Under the pieces are notes generated by a model that was given only the letters and a program-made list of their open reading frames with translations, had not been told where the DNA came from and ran no database searches. Source: Enterococcus silesiacus (GTDB taxonomy: Bacteria > Bacillota > Bacilli > Lactobacillales > Enterococcaceae). From it: a stretch of 64,000 nt of DNA. Positions 17,458 to 26,511 of the stretch are shown one piece after another (within the stretch, counting starts at the first letter, position 1; each line of letters starts with the position of its first letter). Made by a program: the position numbers and the translations under genes. The DNA is taken from positions 1,674,001-1,738,000 of the forward strand of contig CP013614.1 in NCBI GenBank assembly GCA_001465115.1, given 5' to 3'.

Positions 17458-19365
17458 TTAAAAGAATAAATGGACATTATAAAACTGAATAGTTGTAAGT
17501 AAAGCAATCAGAATTAAGATAAAGGTCATCCATTTTGCATCGTTTTTGCGCCAACTCCAAGCGAGCCAACCAATCATGCCAACTGTAAAAATTGGTAATA
17601 AGCAATTGATATAAAATAAGGGTTGCATAGAAGATATAATCATCACAGGATTGGATGCAAATCTAAGCATCATTACAATAGCAGTGATCATGACAAGTAG
17701 ACCAACGGCTGAAAAGGCTGCAAGTAAGGTGTAGTTTCGTGACCAACCATTTACTTTCTTTTTCATTTTTTGTTTGATAAATTTAACCAGTAAATAAATC
17801 AACGAACCTAAAAATGCTACAAATGAAATTCCAAAAGCAATCAGGTTAAACAACTGTGTATCTAGGACAGAAGTAACAGGCAGAAATTCATGAGTTACAC
17901 CAAAGCCAATTCTGCGAACTTCATCTTTATCATTTACCTCAAAATACAAGGTGTTAAGATTCACGCCACTTCGTTCAATATCTGTTAGCTCATTACCAAC
18001 TTTTTGATAAATGCCTGATGCTACTTCAACATAATGAATAGTCTCTTTTTCTCCTGGAATTTTTAAGTTAATGCCACCTTCAGTATTTTCTGTTAGGATA
18101 AAATCACCGTCGAAAACGATAGAAGATAATTTTGCCATGGTTGATACCTGTGTTCTTGCACCACGATAGCGCCCAGTTATTTTTTTATCCATAGCGCTTT
18201 TTTCAATTGCGATGTCAGTAGTAGCAGTATCTTGTCCAAATAATAATGTTTCTAAATCTCTTCGAATACCTGTTGCTTCACCACCAACATTCGTTAATAA
18301 AACATAACCAGTTCCTTCTTCAGGATCAAAATTTAGTTGTGATGTAAAGCCCGCTGTATTTCCACCATGTCCAATGAGACGTTTACCATTTACTTCTTTT
18401 TCCCAAAAGCCATGAGCATTTCCAATCGTTTCTGGGACGATACTGTAAGAGTGACTTTTGAACTGCTCTAAAGTTTTTGCCTCTTTAAAAAACTGATAAG
18501 GCGTATTTTCTTTATTATCTAATAGCATCAACATAAAATGAGTCATGTCTGTTGCTGTTGAGTGTAGAGATGCTGCTGGCATATCATTTGATAATAAGAA
18601 ATCTTCTAGTTTAAATGATGAGCCATCAAATGAATAACCAAAGCTCATATTGTCTTTTATAACAGGTTCATCATCATAAACAATGGAAAAAGTTGAATGA
18701 TTCATTTTAAGTTGTTCATGTATAAACTGATTCATATAGACGATATAGTCTTGACCTGTCACTTGTTCAATAATATAACCTGCTAAGTTCGCACCATAAT
18801 TTGAATAAGAAGTAACGGTTCCAGGTTCATAGACTTGTTTGGGTTGTTTTTCCTTTGTAATGGTTTCTTTTAAGGGCTTTATTTGATCAACATTTTGTAG
18901 ATCCATTCCCTCAATTTTTTCTTCAAATCCTGCTGTATGGTGCATCAAGTCCAAAATGGTTATTTTTTTATCAAATGCTAAATTCAAGGTTCCTTCTGGC
19001 AAGTAGTCCTGAATATCTGCATCCAGTTCAACTTTCCCTTCTTCCGCCAGTTTCATTAGCATACTCCAAGTGAACAGCTTCGTAACAGAACCTACTTCAA
19101 AAACCGTTTTATCTGCAGTAACAGGTGTTTTTTTCTCAATATCTGAGGCACCATAGCCTTTGGTTAAAATGACTTTGCCATCTTTGACGATTCCGATTGA
19201 AGCTCCTGGAATTTCTTTGCCAATATATTTGTCCATAATTTGATCTACTTGCTTTTCAATAGGTAGATTGCTTTCTTTTTCTTTCTGCACTTCTTGTGCT
19301 TGGGTTAACAAACTTGTTTGTAAAAATAACACCAACATACCAATAACCGTTACTATTTTTTTCAT
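17458..19365 (-). CDS. Secreted serine hydrolase with four-helix membrane tail, paralog 2
   Basis: 635 aa, the longest copy. The signal peptide and first 90 residues are identical to paralog 3. Catalytic motifs are SVTK (93-96), YSN in TSYSNYGANLAGY and HGG in RLIGHGGNTAGF. The stretch around residues 440-480 carries an insertion (VGNELTDIERSGV region) absent from the others. Four hydrophobic helices end the protein with YNVHLFF, as in every paralog. The upstream region (19366-19572) differs from the spacers of paralogs 3 and 4, so this copy may be controlled differently. GGAGGAG lies before ATG. Confidence 0.9.
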   Translation of the reverse strand: MKKIVTVIGMLVLFLQTSLLTQAQEVQKEKESNLPIEKQVDQIMDKYIGKEIPGASIGIVKDGKVILTKGYGASDIEKKTPVTADKTVFEVGSVTKLFTWSMLMKLAEEGKVELDADIQDYLPEGTLNLAFDKKITILDLMHHTAGFEEKIEGMDLQNVDQIKPLKETITKEKQPKQVYEPGTVTSYSNYGANLAGYIIEQVTGQDYIVYMNQFIHEQLKMNHSTFSIVYDDEPVIKDNMSFGYSFDGSSFKLEDFLLSNDMPAASLHSTATDMTHFMLMLLDNKENTPYQFFKEAKTLEQFKSHSYSIVPETIGNAHGFWEKEVNGKRLIGHGGNTAGFTSQLNFDPEEGTGYVLLTNVGGEATGIRRDLETLLFGQDTATTDIAIEKSAMDKKITGRYRGARTQVSTMAKLSSIVFDGDFILTENTEGGINLKIPGEKETIHYVEVASGIYQKVGNELTDIERSGVNLNTLYFEVNDKDEVRRIGFGVTHEFLPVTSVLDTQLFNLIAFGISFVAFLGSLIYLLVKFIKQKMKKKVNGWSRNYTLLAAFSAVGLLVMITAIVMMLRFASNPVMIISSMQPLFYINCLLPIFTVGMIGWLAWSWRKNDAKWMTFILILIALLTTIQFYNVHLFF

Positions 19366-19439
19366 ATTAACTCCTCCAGCGTTTTATTTTGCATTCTTTA
19401 TCTTATATCAATTCTATTCTTCAATTGAAACTAAAATTA

Positions 19440-19495
19440 AAAATTCCCTTACTAGTTTTTATTATTTCATCTATCTACCAGTAAAGGAATTATCT
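19440..19495 (-). terminator. Terminator between paralogs 1 and 2
   Basis: On the minus strand AATTCCTTTACTGG and CTAGTAAGGGAATT form an imperfect stem followed by TTTTTAATTTTAG. It ends the transcript of the paralog starting at 21453. It is unrelated to the repeated terminators of the other spacers. Confidence 0.65.
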
Positions 19496-19572
19496 TATGA
19501 ATCTTTATCTCAATCCTTTTTCATCAAGTAACATCATAATATGGTAACAGATCTCTTTAAAAATGTTATTCT

Positions 19573-21453
19573 TTAAAAGAACAGATGAACGTTATAAAAC
19601 TGTACAGTAGTTAGCAAACCAACCATTATCAAGAAGAGCATCAGCCATTTTGTCTCATTTTTACGCCAAGTAACTGCTAACCAAACGATCATCCCGATAG
19701 TGAAGAGTGGTAATAAACAATTTATATAATATAACAGTTGCATTGAAGAAAAAACGATTGTCATATTTGTTACGAATTTCAATATCATAACAATGGCGGT
19801 TATCATCACAAGCAACCCAACTGTTGAGAAGGCTGTAAGTACAGTATAGTTCCGTGACCATCCAGCAACTTTCTTTTTACGTTTTTGTTTGACAAACTTA
19901 ACCAACAGATAAATCAACGAACCTAAAAAGGCTATAAAGGAAACACCAAAGGCAATAAAGTTAAATAATTGTGTATTTAGAAAAGATACTGGTAGTGAAT
20001 CAGTCGTCATGCCATTACCGGCGGTCAGGACTTGCCCTTTGTCATTTAGTTTAAAATACAGGTATTTATCCTTTGATCCTTTTTGAATTTTTTGATAGAT
20101 CCCTGGCTTGACTTCCACATAATCAATGCCTTTTTTCGATTGAGGTGATATGACATTGATACCACCGTCTTTATTTGCTTTTACGACCATATCAAAATCA
20201 GCAATGATATAGGCTACTTTCCCTAAGGTAGAAACGGGTTGCCTTGCCATTCGATAGCGCCCAGCTACTTTTTGGTCAGTTGAACTCTTTTTCAATGGTA
20301 AATCAGTAGTTATGGTTTCTTTTCCTACTAAAAGTGTATTTAACTCGTTTCGAATCCCTGTTGCCTCATTATTAAGATTCATTAATAGGATATAGCCCAG
20401 TCCATCTTCTGGAACCAAATTCAGTTGTGAAGAAAAGCCTCCTGAGTTTCCAGCATGTCCAATAATACGCTTACCACTTACTTCCTCTTCCCAAAAACCA
20501 TGGGCATTGCCTAGTGCGCCTGGTACTATTCCATAAGAATGGGTCTGCATCTGTGTTAACGTTTCCCCTTGCTCAAAGAAATTGTAAGGCGCTTTTCCAT
20601 CATTATTTAATAGAGCCAACATAAAATGCGTCATATCTGTTGCTGTCGATTGTAGTGAACCCGCTGGAAAATCGTTCGTCAGATCAACAGTCATTTTTTC
20701 AAATCCTGAACCATCATATAAATAACCTGAACTTTTATTGTCCTTTATTATAGGCTGATCATCGTAAATCATGGAAAACGTTGAATAGTTCATTTGAAGC
20801 GGTTTTAGTACAGTTTGATTCATATACTCCATGTACTCTTGACCTGTCACTTGTTCAATAATATAGCCAGCCAAGTTTGCACCATAATTCGAATAAGAGG
20901 TTACTGTTCCCGGTTCATAGACTTGTTTTGGTTGATTTTCTTTAGTAAGGGTTTCTTTTAATGGTTTTAATTGATTCTCATTTTTTATGTCCATACCTTC
21001 GATTTTTTCTTCAAAACCTGCTGTGTGATTCATCAAATCCAAGATAGTTATTTTTTTGTCAAAGGCTAGGTTCAGCGTTCCTTTTGGCAAGTAATCTTGA
21101 ATATCTGCATCTAGCTTAACTTTCCCTTCTTCTGCTAATTTCATTAGCATACTCCAAGTAAAAAGTTTCGTCACAGATGCTGTTTCAAAAACTGTTTTAT
21201 CTCCAGTTACAGGTGTTTTTTTCTCAATATCTGAGACCCCGTAGCCTTTGGTTAAGATAACTTTCCCGTCTTTGACGATTCCGATTGACGCGCCGGGAAT
21301 TTCTTTACCGATGTATTTCTCCATAATTTGATCCACTTGTTTTTCAATTGTTTCATTTGCACTTGCATCTTTTTGATCTTCTTGTGCATATACGACTAAA
21401 CCTGATTGTAAAAATAACACTAACATGCCGATAACGGTCACTAATTTTTTCAT
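19573..21453 (-). CDS. Secreted serine hydrolase with four-helix membrane tail, paralog 1
   Basis: 626 aa and the most divergent of the five. A signal peptide (MKKLVTVIGMLVLFLQSGL, cleavage near VYA-QE) is followed by SVTK at 93-96 and YSN at 187-189. The third motif reads HAG (RIIGHAGNSGGF) where the others have HGG. Most of the protein aligns throughout with the array. The four-helix tail includes KQKRKKK between helices 1 and 2. It lies first in the direction of transcription and next to the small orphan gene and the ABC exporter. It may be the ancestral copy. The upstream signal GAGGTGG is good. Confidence 0.9.
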   Translation of the reverse strand: MKKLVTVIGMLVLFLQSGLVVYAQEDQKDASANETIEKQVDQIMEKYIGKEIPGASIGIVKDGKVILTKGYGVSDIEKKTPVTGDKTVFETASVTKLFTWSMLMKLAEEGKVKLDADIQDYLPKGTLNLAFDKKITILDLMNHTAGFEEKIEGMDIKNENQLKPLKETLTKENQPKQVYEPGTVTSYSNYGANLAGYIIEQVTGQEYMEYMNQTVLKPLQMNYSTFSMIYDDQPIIKDNKSSGYLYDGSGFEKMTVDLTNDFPAGSLQSTATDMTHFMLALLNNDGKAPYNFFEQGETLTQMQTHSYGIVPGALGNAHGFWEEEVSGKRIIGHAGNSGGFSSQLNLVPEDGLGYILLMNLNNEATGIRNELNTLLVGKETITTDLPLKKSSTDQKVAGRYRMARQPVSTLGKVAYIIADFDMVVKANKDGGINVISPQSKKGIDYVEVKPGIYQKIQKGSKDKYLYFKLNDKGQVLTAGNGMTTDSLPVSFLNTQLFNFIAFGVSFIAFLGSLIYLLVKFVKQKRKKKVAGWSRNYTVLTAFSTVGLLVMITAIVMILKFVTNMTIVFSSMQLLYYINCLLPLFTIGMIVWLAVTWRKNETKWLMLFLIMVGLLTTVQFYNVHLFF

Positions 21454-21508
21454 TTTTCCACCTCTATAATTTTCATTATTTAATCTTTTCCCTGTTCAAA
21501 ATCGCTAA

Positions 21509-21820
21509 CTAGAGTGCCTCTGTATTCAAATAATTTATTAAGTCGCATCTAGACAAAATTGTAAATACTTCATAATAAATATTCGCAGCCATATCATGTT
21601 CGAAGTAGTACGCGACGCCTTCTTTTGAGTAGCCTAAGTAAATCAAAAAATGACTGATTTCTACTTCACTAGTTAAGATACTGTTTTTTTCAAAAGCGGA
21701 TGACAAATTCTGTTCACTTAAAGTGATATCTGAATACCTTTCACTGATATACTTGATAACTTTTGCAGAATCTATTTTGTGATTATCCATATAAAAAAAC
21801 ATTGTTGACATTATACTCAT
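21509..21820 (-). CDS. Small protein of unknown function
   Basis: 103 aa, no family recognised. It is acidic, probably helical and cytoplasmic, with no membrane segment or signal peptide. The motif YISERYSDITLSEQ near residues 24-37 and the phrase HFLIYLGYSKEGVAYYFEHD are the most distinctive parts. AGGTAAGG precedes the first ATG; internal starts at the fifth or eleventh codon are possible. It lies between the ABC exporter and the serine-hydrolase array on the same strand, so it could be a regulator or adaptor for either. That is only positional. Confidence 0.6.
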   Translation of the reverse strand: MSIMSTMFFYMDNHKIDSAKVIKYISERYSDITLSEQNLSSAFEKNSILTSEVEISHFLIYLGYSKEGVAYYFEHDMAANIYYEVFTILSRCDLINYLNTEAL

Positions 21821-21904
21821 ACCTTACCTGTTATTTAAGGTTTTTATCTTCCGATTTTTTTAGGATAGCCTTAGAAACCATTCAAAACTGTTTCCACCAT
21901 TTTT

Positions 21905-22678
21905 TTAGAATTCCTTTCTCTTGATGACTGTTATGCTAATAATCGTTGAGCAAATAATAAGCACACTATTTGCCACTATATATGGAACTAGTGCTTTACC
22001 AGAAAGTTCATAAAATGCCATAGATTGCGCAAGACTGACAAAATCAAAATATTTCATCCAATCCCAGCCTACGTTTAGCCTGATTATTGGAATGAACAAT
22101 GGACATAACACTATAAAAACAGTTGCAATCACATTACTTGTAGTAATGATCAATATAATATTAGCTATACTAAAAATAAAACTCACGCCAAGTGCTAAAC
22201 AAAAACCTGCAACAAACATATCGTTGATTAAGGCTCCGATATTGATGTTTGTCATATCATAGTTGAAGTAAGAGAGAATAAAGATCGATCCAAAGTAAAT
22301 TGCTGTACCAAGTGTAACCATTAACAATTGCACACTATTTTTAGCTAAACAAAATGTGGTACGACTAACACCAGAAGTTAACGTATTTTTGTAACATTTC
22401 TGAGAAAATTCGTACCCCGAACTCATAATGAAAAAAACGATAAACAAATAAATTAAAAACGGATACGTAGCGAGTGCTCCTTGAAAGGCAATTTTTGCGT
22501 TCCATGCCTTATCTTTTATTTCTACTACCCAATTATATGTTGCTTCATTTGGACCAATTGCTGGAAAAAAATGAACACTAAGGACTACGCCGGCCATTCC
22601 CACAATTGCTACTACAATAAGATAAAAGCTTTTTGATTGAAATAATCGATACAGATCTGCTTTAATTAAACGCAACAT
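21905..22678 (-). CDS. ABC-2 type transporter permease
   Basis: Six-helix integral membrane protein, 257 aa, of the lantibiotic/bacitracin-exporter permease type (ABC-2). It begins MLRLIKADLYRLFQSKSFY, typical of these half-transporter permeases. A large hydrophilic loop between helices 1 and 2 (residues about 40-75) is followed by FIMSSGYEFSQKCYKNTLTSGVSR, a well-known family signature. Its start codon overlaps the last base of the ATPase gene stop, so the two are translationally coupled. Such pairs commonly confer immunity to cell-wall-targeting peptides, but no cargo is identifiable here. Confidence 0.9.
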   Translation of the reverse strand: MLRLIKADLYRLFQSKSFYLIVVAIVGMAGVVLSVHFFPAIGPNEATYNWVVEIKDKAWNAKIAFQGALATYPFLIYLFIVFFIMSSGYEFSQKCYKNTLTSGVSRTTFCLAKNSVQLLMVTLGTAIYFGSIFILSYFNYDMTNINIGALINDMFVAGFCLALGVSFIFSIANIILIITTSNVIATVFIVLCPLFIPIIRLNVGWDWMKYFDFVSLAQSMAFYELSGKALVPYIVANSVLIICSTIISITVIKRKEF

Positions 22679-23607
22679 TAGATTTTCTCCTCCATATTAC
22701 GTACGAGATTTGTATAGTAACTTTCTAGACTATTTTCTTTTTTGCCTATGAAATCTACCATAACACCATTTACTACGAGCAATAAGTTAATTTCTCTAAC
22801 CAGTAAATCGTTAGAAAAAATATGAATTTCATCTTCTTGAACCACTTCAAATTGGTCACCGATTCGTTCTTTCAGTACCACAGCAGCTTTATTGACATCC
22901 GCTACTTTTACAACAATCACTTCTGTATTAGAAGCATCGAATTTTTCTTTTGCTATTTCTTGTATTATTTGCCCATTATGAATAAAACCAAACCGAGTTG
23001 ATACATGGTAAAGTTCCGTTAAAATATGACTTGAAATTAAAATGGTTGTATTTTTTTCACGATTGGTGCGCTCAATAATCTCCCTAAATTCAATGATTGC
23101 AATTGGATCTAAGCCGTTTATTGGTTCATCCAAAATCAGAAAATCTGGATTGTTGACTAAGGCCATTGCAATGCCTAAACGTTGTTTCATTCCTAAAGAA
23201 AAGTGTTTAAATTTTTTCTTATTTGTGTCAGCTAAATTCACAAAAGCTAACATTTCTTCAATAATGGTTAAATCATGAATCCCTTTTTGAATACAGATGA
23301 TTTTCATGTTTTCGTAGGCTGTTAAATTATTGAATGCAGCAGGTTCTTCAATTACTGAGCCAATCCGTTGTAATACGGTGCTATATTCTTTTGAGTGCTT
23401 AGTTTTACCTAAAAGTATAATTTCACCAGATGTTTGTTCAGATAAACCCGCAATCAGTTTCATGATCGTCGTTTTGCCCGAACCGTTTCTTCCAATCAGG
23501 CCATAGATGTCTCCTTTTTTGACCTCTAGCGAGACACTGTTAAGCACTTCTTCTTTACCAAAATTTTTTCTCACATTTTTTAACGCCAATACTGTTTCAC
23601 TCATCAT
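22678..23607 (-). CDS. ABC transporter ATP-binding protein
   Basis: ATPase partner of the downstream permease, about 309 aa. Walker A is GRNGSGKTT, the signature is FSLGMKQRLGIAMAL and Walker B is FLILDEPINGLDP with the H-loop in ILISSHIL. A C-terminal extension of about 90 residues is typical of the BcrA/lantibiotic-immunity branch. I start at the ATG at 23607 (or 23604), 6-9 bases after GGAG. A longer frame from 23649 lacks a ribosome binding site. Together with the permease it forms a complete exporter. Confidence 0.92.
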   Translation of the reverse strand: MMSETVLALKNVRKNFGKEEVLNSVSLEVKKGDIYGLIGRNGSGKTTIMKLIAGLSEQTSGEIILLGKTKHSKEYSTVLQRIGSVIEEPAAFNNLTAYENMKIICIQKGIHDLTIIEEMLAFVNLADTNKKKFKHFSLGMKQRLGIAMALVNNPDFLILDEPINGLDPIAIIEFREIIERTNREKNTTILISSHILTELYHVSTRFGFIHNGQIIQEIAKEKFDASNTEVIVVKVADVNKAAVVLKERIGDQFEVVQEDEIHIFSNDLLVREINLLLVVNGVMVDFIGKKENSLESYYTNLVRNMEEKI

Positions 23608-23691
23608 TGTTCTCTCCGTTTCATTCAACATCTTAACTATATCAAGCATCTCTTAATTGATCTCTTAACCATTTATTAACTATTTCTTAAA

Positions 23692-23745
23692 TCAAAAAAA
23701 GCCTGAAACAAAACTAAAAAATCAGTTTTATTTCGGGCTTTAGAT
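23692..23745. terminator. Hairpin between ABC operon and ltrA
   Basis: AAAGCCTGAAA near 23698 pairs with TTTCGGGCTTT near 23735, with one G-U pair, and carries AT-rich flanks. It lies upstream of the ABC operon and past the ltrA stop, so it most likely terminates ltrA on the minus strand. Confidence 0.7.
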
Positions 23746-23791
23746 CCGATTAAAAAGTGCTGAAAAAGCAACTTTTTCAGAAACAACTACT

Positions 23792-24922
23792 TTATCTTAG
23801 CTTCCTGCTTGCTCTCGTTAATCCTTTAAATTCTTGTTTAACCTGATAAAGTAAAAATAACAAAAATACCACGTTAACAAATAAGAATGGTACCATAAAA
23901 TCTTGCAGTAGTAAACTTACCACGATCCAGCCAGCAAAATACAAAACACTTTTACTGATAAAAGGTCGATAATTGTGCTCTTTTTTGGTATAAAAAATCA
24001 TATTAATAAGAGTCCCACCTAAAAAGCAAAGCAAACTGACCGCCAAACATAAGCTAAAAAAGAGTGGTTGGATATCATTGTCTACATAATTTTCATATAA
24101 AACGATCGACAGTCCTAGACCAACAAAAATAAAATAATGAGAGTGAATCAAGACCAACCCAGCCGTAGCCTTCTGCCTATCCATACCTGATTTGTAGATC
24201 GTATTGTAAAAAAGAAACAGTACAATAACCACTAAAAAGAAAAATACGCTGCCAATACTTATCTTATTAAAAACAATCGTACTTGCCACAGCTATTACTG
24301 CTTCACCAAACAACAGCAACGTAAATAAATTATAGCGCTCTGTCAAATGACCAAAATTCGTTGGAAAATCTTCCAACCCTTTTTTCATAACAATCGGGAA
24401 AAAAGCTGTAATAAGAATTGAAACAGCATAGACTGCAAAGCGAATAGCATAGGTGCCCCAAGGCAAAATCGTACTAAATCCAATCAATCCGCTAGCGCAT
24501 AAAATCATGGTCAACTGGTAACATAATTTTTTGACGACGGTGTCCTCAGTACTTTTCATTTTCAAATAATACTGTAACGCAATGCTGAAAAATAAAATTG
24601 AGGTGGCCCCTACAAAAGTAAAATGTGTTTTTTCAAAGTCGACGTTGATCGCTTGTGCCAGGATCATTACCCAAAACATATCAAAGAATAAAAAGAGTGC
24701 ACTTGTTTTGTTTTTAATAGAAAAGCGATTGGCAAAAACCGTTTGATACGTCCAAATCGTCCAAAAAACCAGCGTCAGCATTAGAAATTCACCCAGACTT
24801 TTGAAAGACAGCATCTGATTTGTATCGACAAACAAGATTGATGCAATACGACTAATCGCATAGGCAAAAATCAGATCGTAAAACAGTTCGAACTCGGAAA
24901 CCTCTTTCTTTAGTACCTGCAT
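23792..24922 (-). CDS. ltrA: Low-temperature requirement protein A (LtrA) family membrane protein
   Basis: Polytopic membrane protein, 376 aa with about ten hydrophobic helices. The N-terminal motif VSEFELFYDLIFAYAISRI is the LtrA family hallmark (VxWxELFxDLxFV). In Listeria the protein is needed for growth at low temperature. Its biochemical activity is not established. GGAAGTG lies before ATG. The gene is monocistronic, with a repeat element just upstream. The paralog identity is secure; the function is by family only. Confidence 0.85.
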   Translation of the reverse strand: MQVLKKEVSEFELFYDLIFAYAISRIASILFVDTNQMLSFKSLGEFLMLTLVFWTIWTYQTVFANRFSIKNKTSALFLFFDMFWVMILAQAINVDFEKTHFTFVGATSILFFSIALQYYLKMKSTEDTVVKKLCYQLTMILCASGLIGFSTILPWGTYAIRFAVYAVSILITAFFPIVMKKGLEDFPTNFGHLTERYNLFTLLLFGEAVIAVASTIVFNKISIGSVFFFLVVIVLFLFYNTIYKSGMDRQKATAGLVLIHSHYFIFVGLGLSIVLYENYVDNDIQPLFFSLCLAVSLLCFLGGTLINMIFYTKKEHNYRPFISKSVLYFAGWIVVSLLLQDFMVPFLFVNVVFLLFLLYQVKQEFKGLTRASRKLR

Positions 24923-25031
24923 TCTATCACTTCCATTCTGATTGATGAGTTATTTTAGTTTCTTTTTTTATTATAGTCTCGACTAGCTAGTTAATACAAA
25001 AATAGTGTCCTTTTTTATCCTTTTCGTCATT

Positions 25032-25206
25032 AAAAAGAGCCTGGGACATAACTTTTCAAGTTATGCCTCAGACTCTTTTTATCCGAATAAACGGTGGAAG
25101 CAGAAGCAATCCCTTCGGAAATAAGCTGAAATTCACAAAAATTTGAAGAGCAATTTTCGTGAATTCCTTCTTATTTCTCGGGATTAGACGCTTCTGTCCC
25201 AACCTC
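25032..25206. repeat. Interspersed repeat element, copy A
   Basis: A hairpin AAAAAGAGCCTGGGACATAA with its complement (25033-25080) is followed by about 125 bp that recur in inverse orientation at 59797-59977. The shared core includes GGAAATAAGCTGAAATTCAC and an internal inverted repeat of GAATTCACGAAAATTG type. Identity between copies looks above 85% by eye. It probably ends pncA operon transcripts as well. The 24923-25222 gap holds nothing else. Confidence 0.75.
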
Positions 25207-25222
25207 TTCTATAGCTATTTTA

Positions 25223-25771
25223 CTATTCAACGATTTCTACGCCTAGTGTTTGTTTAAAATGATTTAATGCCCATTCATGGCCGATTGGATCAAAGCTAGC
25301 CACTGCATTCTTATGGATAATGATTTGATAGCCTAAATTATAAGCATCCACTGCCGTATGCAACACACAGATATCTGTACAAACACCAACTAAATGAAGC
25401 TCTGTAATGCCTCTTTCTCGCAGTCGAACATCTAGATCCGTTCCGCTAAAAGCAGAGTAATGACGCTTATCGATCCAATAAACTGTTTCCTGTTCTCGCG
25501 TTTGCTCATATACATCAGCAAGCTTTCCATAAAGTTTACGGCCGTTCGTGCCAGCAATATTATGAGCTGGAAATAGAGCATTCTCCGGATGATATGGATC
25601 ATTTTGTTCATGACGATCAATAGCATAAACCACAAAATCATTATTTTCATTAAATGTTGCTGTCACGGTTAAAATGGCTTGCTCGATGGCTTGACCTGCA
25701 CTGCCTGTCGTCAAGGTACCATTTGTTGCAACAAAATCATTGGTGTAATCAATTGAAATCAACGCTTTCAT
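25223..25771 (-). CDS. pncA: Nicotinamidase
   Basis: Isochorismatase-fold cysteine hydrolase, 182 aa, converting nicotinamide to nicotinate for NAD salvage. The catalytic triad fits Asp8 (SIDYTNDF), Lys102 (IDKRHYSAF) and Cys135 (GVCTDICVLHTA). The metal-binding segment IDRHEQNDPYHPE supplies Asp52, His54 and His61. It is the last gene of a nudF-26.5 kb-mtnN-pncA series with spacings of 31 bases or less. The metabolic theme of the operon (ADP-ribose, adenosine derivatives, nicotinamide) is consistent. Confidence 0.93.
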   Translation of the reverse strand: MKALISIDYTNDFVATNGTLTTGSAGQAIEQAILTVTATFNENNDFVVYAIDRHEQNDPYHPENALFPAHNIAGTNGRKLYGKLADVYEQTREQETVYWIDKRHYSAFSGTDLDVRLRERGITELHLVGVCTDICVLHTAVDAYNLGYQIIIHKNAVASFDPIGHEWALNHFKQTLGVEIVE

Positions 25772-25802
25772 TCTAGAGCCTCCAATTTAAAAATCTGATT
25801 GT

Positions 25803-26495
25803 TTAAACAAGATGCTCCACAAAATTAATCACCATTTTTGCAGATTTTTCTCCTGCTTCTTCAATAAATTCATCAAATGTCTGAGATGCTTCGTGATCAG
25901 CTGTATCACTGATTGCTCTAACAACAAGAAACGGAATATTGAATTGCGCTGCCGCTTGAGCAATTGCCGCACCTTCCATCTCACAAGCTAATGCTTCTGG
26001 AAAGTCTGTAATGATGTCCTTGACTTTTTCCTTGTCATTCACAAACGAATCCCCTGTTACGATTAATCCATGATGAATCGACATCCCAGTACTTTCGGCA
26101 GCTTTTTTCATTTCTAATTTTAAATAATCGCTTGATTCATAATATAATGGCATACCTGGTAATTGTCCTGGTTTATAGCCAAATCCTGTAACATCTACAT
26201 CGAAATAGGCTAATTTATCTGCGATCACTAAATCGCCTACAGCAAGACCTTTTCCAATACCACCTGCAGAGCCTGTGTTGATCACCATATTGACGCCATA
26301 TTGATGAATCAATAACGTTGTTGTTACAGCAGATAGCACCTTGCCAATCCCAGAACGGACAACGATCACTTCATGACGTCCTAGAGAACCTGAAATGAAT
26401 AGAGCGCCGGCTCTTTCCCAAGACCTAGTATCTGATAATGTTTCTTTTAAAATTTTTACTTCTTGATCCATAGCACCGATAATTCCAATTTTCAT
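25803..26495 (-). CDS. mtnN: 5'-methylthioadenosine/S-adenosylhomocysteine nucleosidase
   Basis: Cleaves MTA and SAH to adenine plus the thioribose moiety, 230 aa. It feeds methyl cycle recycling and the LuxS pathway. MKIGIIGAMDQEV carries the catalytic Glu12. The substrate-binding ACEMEGAAIAQ lies near residues 170-180 and the catalytic Asp in VRAISDTAD near 197. The length is standard. It follows the 98-aa gene by 16 bases and precedes pncA by 31. Confidence 0.96.
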   Translation of the reverse strand: MKIGIIGAMDQEVKILKETLSDTRSWERAGALFISGSLGRHEVIVVRSGIGKVLSAVTTTLLIHQYGVNMVINTGSAGGIGKGLAVGDLVIADKLAYFDVDVTGFGYKPGQLPGMPLYYESSDYLKLEMKKAAESTGMSIHHGLIVTGDSFVNDKEKVKDIITDFPEALACEMEGAAIAQAAAQFNIPFLVVRAISDTADHEASQTFDEFIEEAGEKSAKMVINFVEHLV

Positions 26496-26511
26496 CGTGA
26501 TTTCCTCTTCT

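Noticed and set aside
11344..21453. Calling the array true beta-lactamases conferring drug resistance
   Set aside because: The third motif is HGG/HAG instead of KTG and the proteins carry a membrane tail, which fits esterase or D-peptidase relatives. Resistance cannot be claimed.
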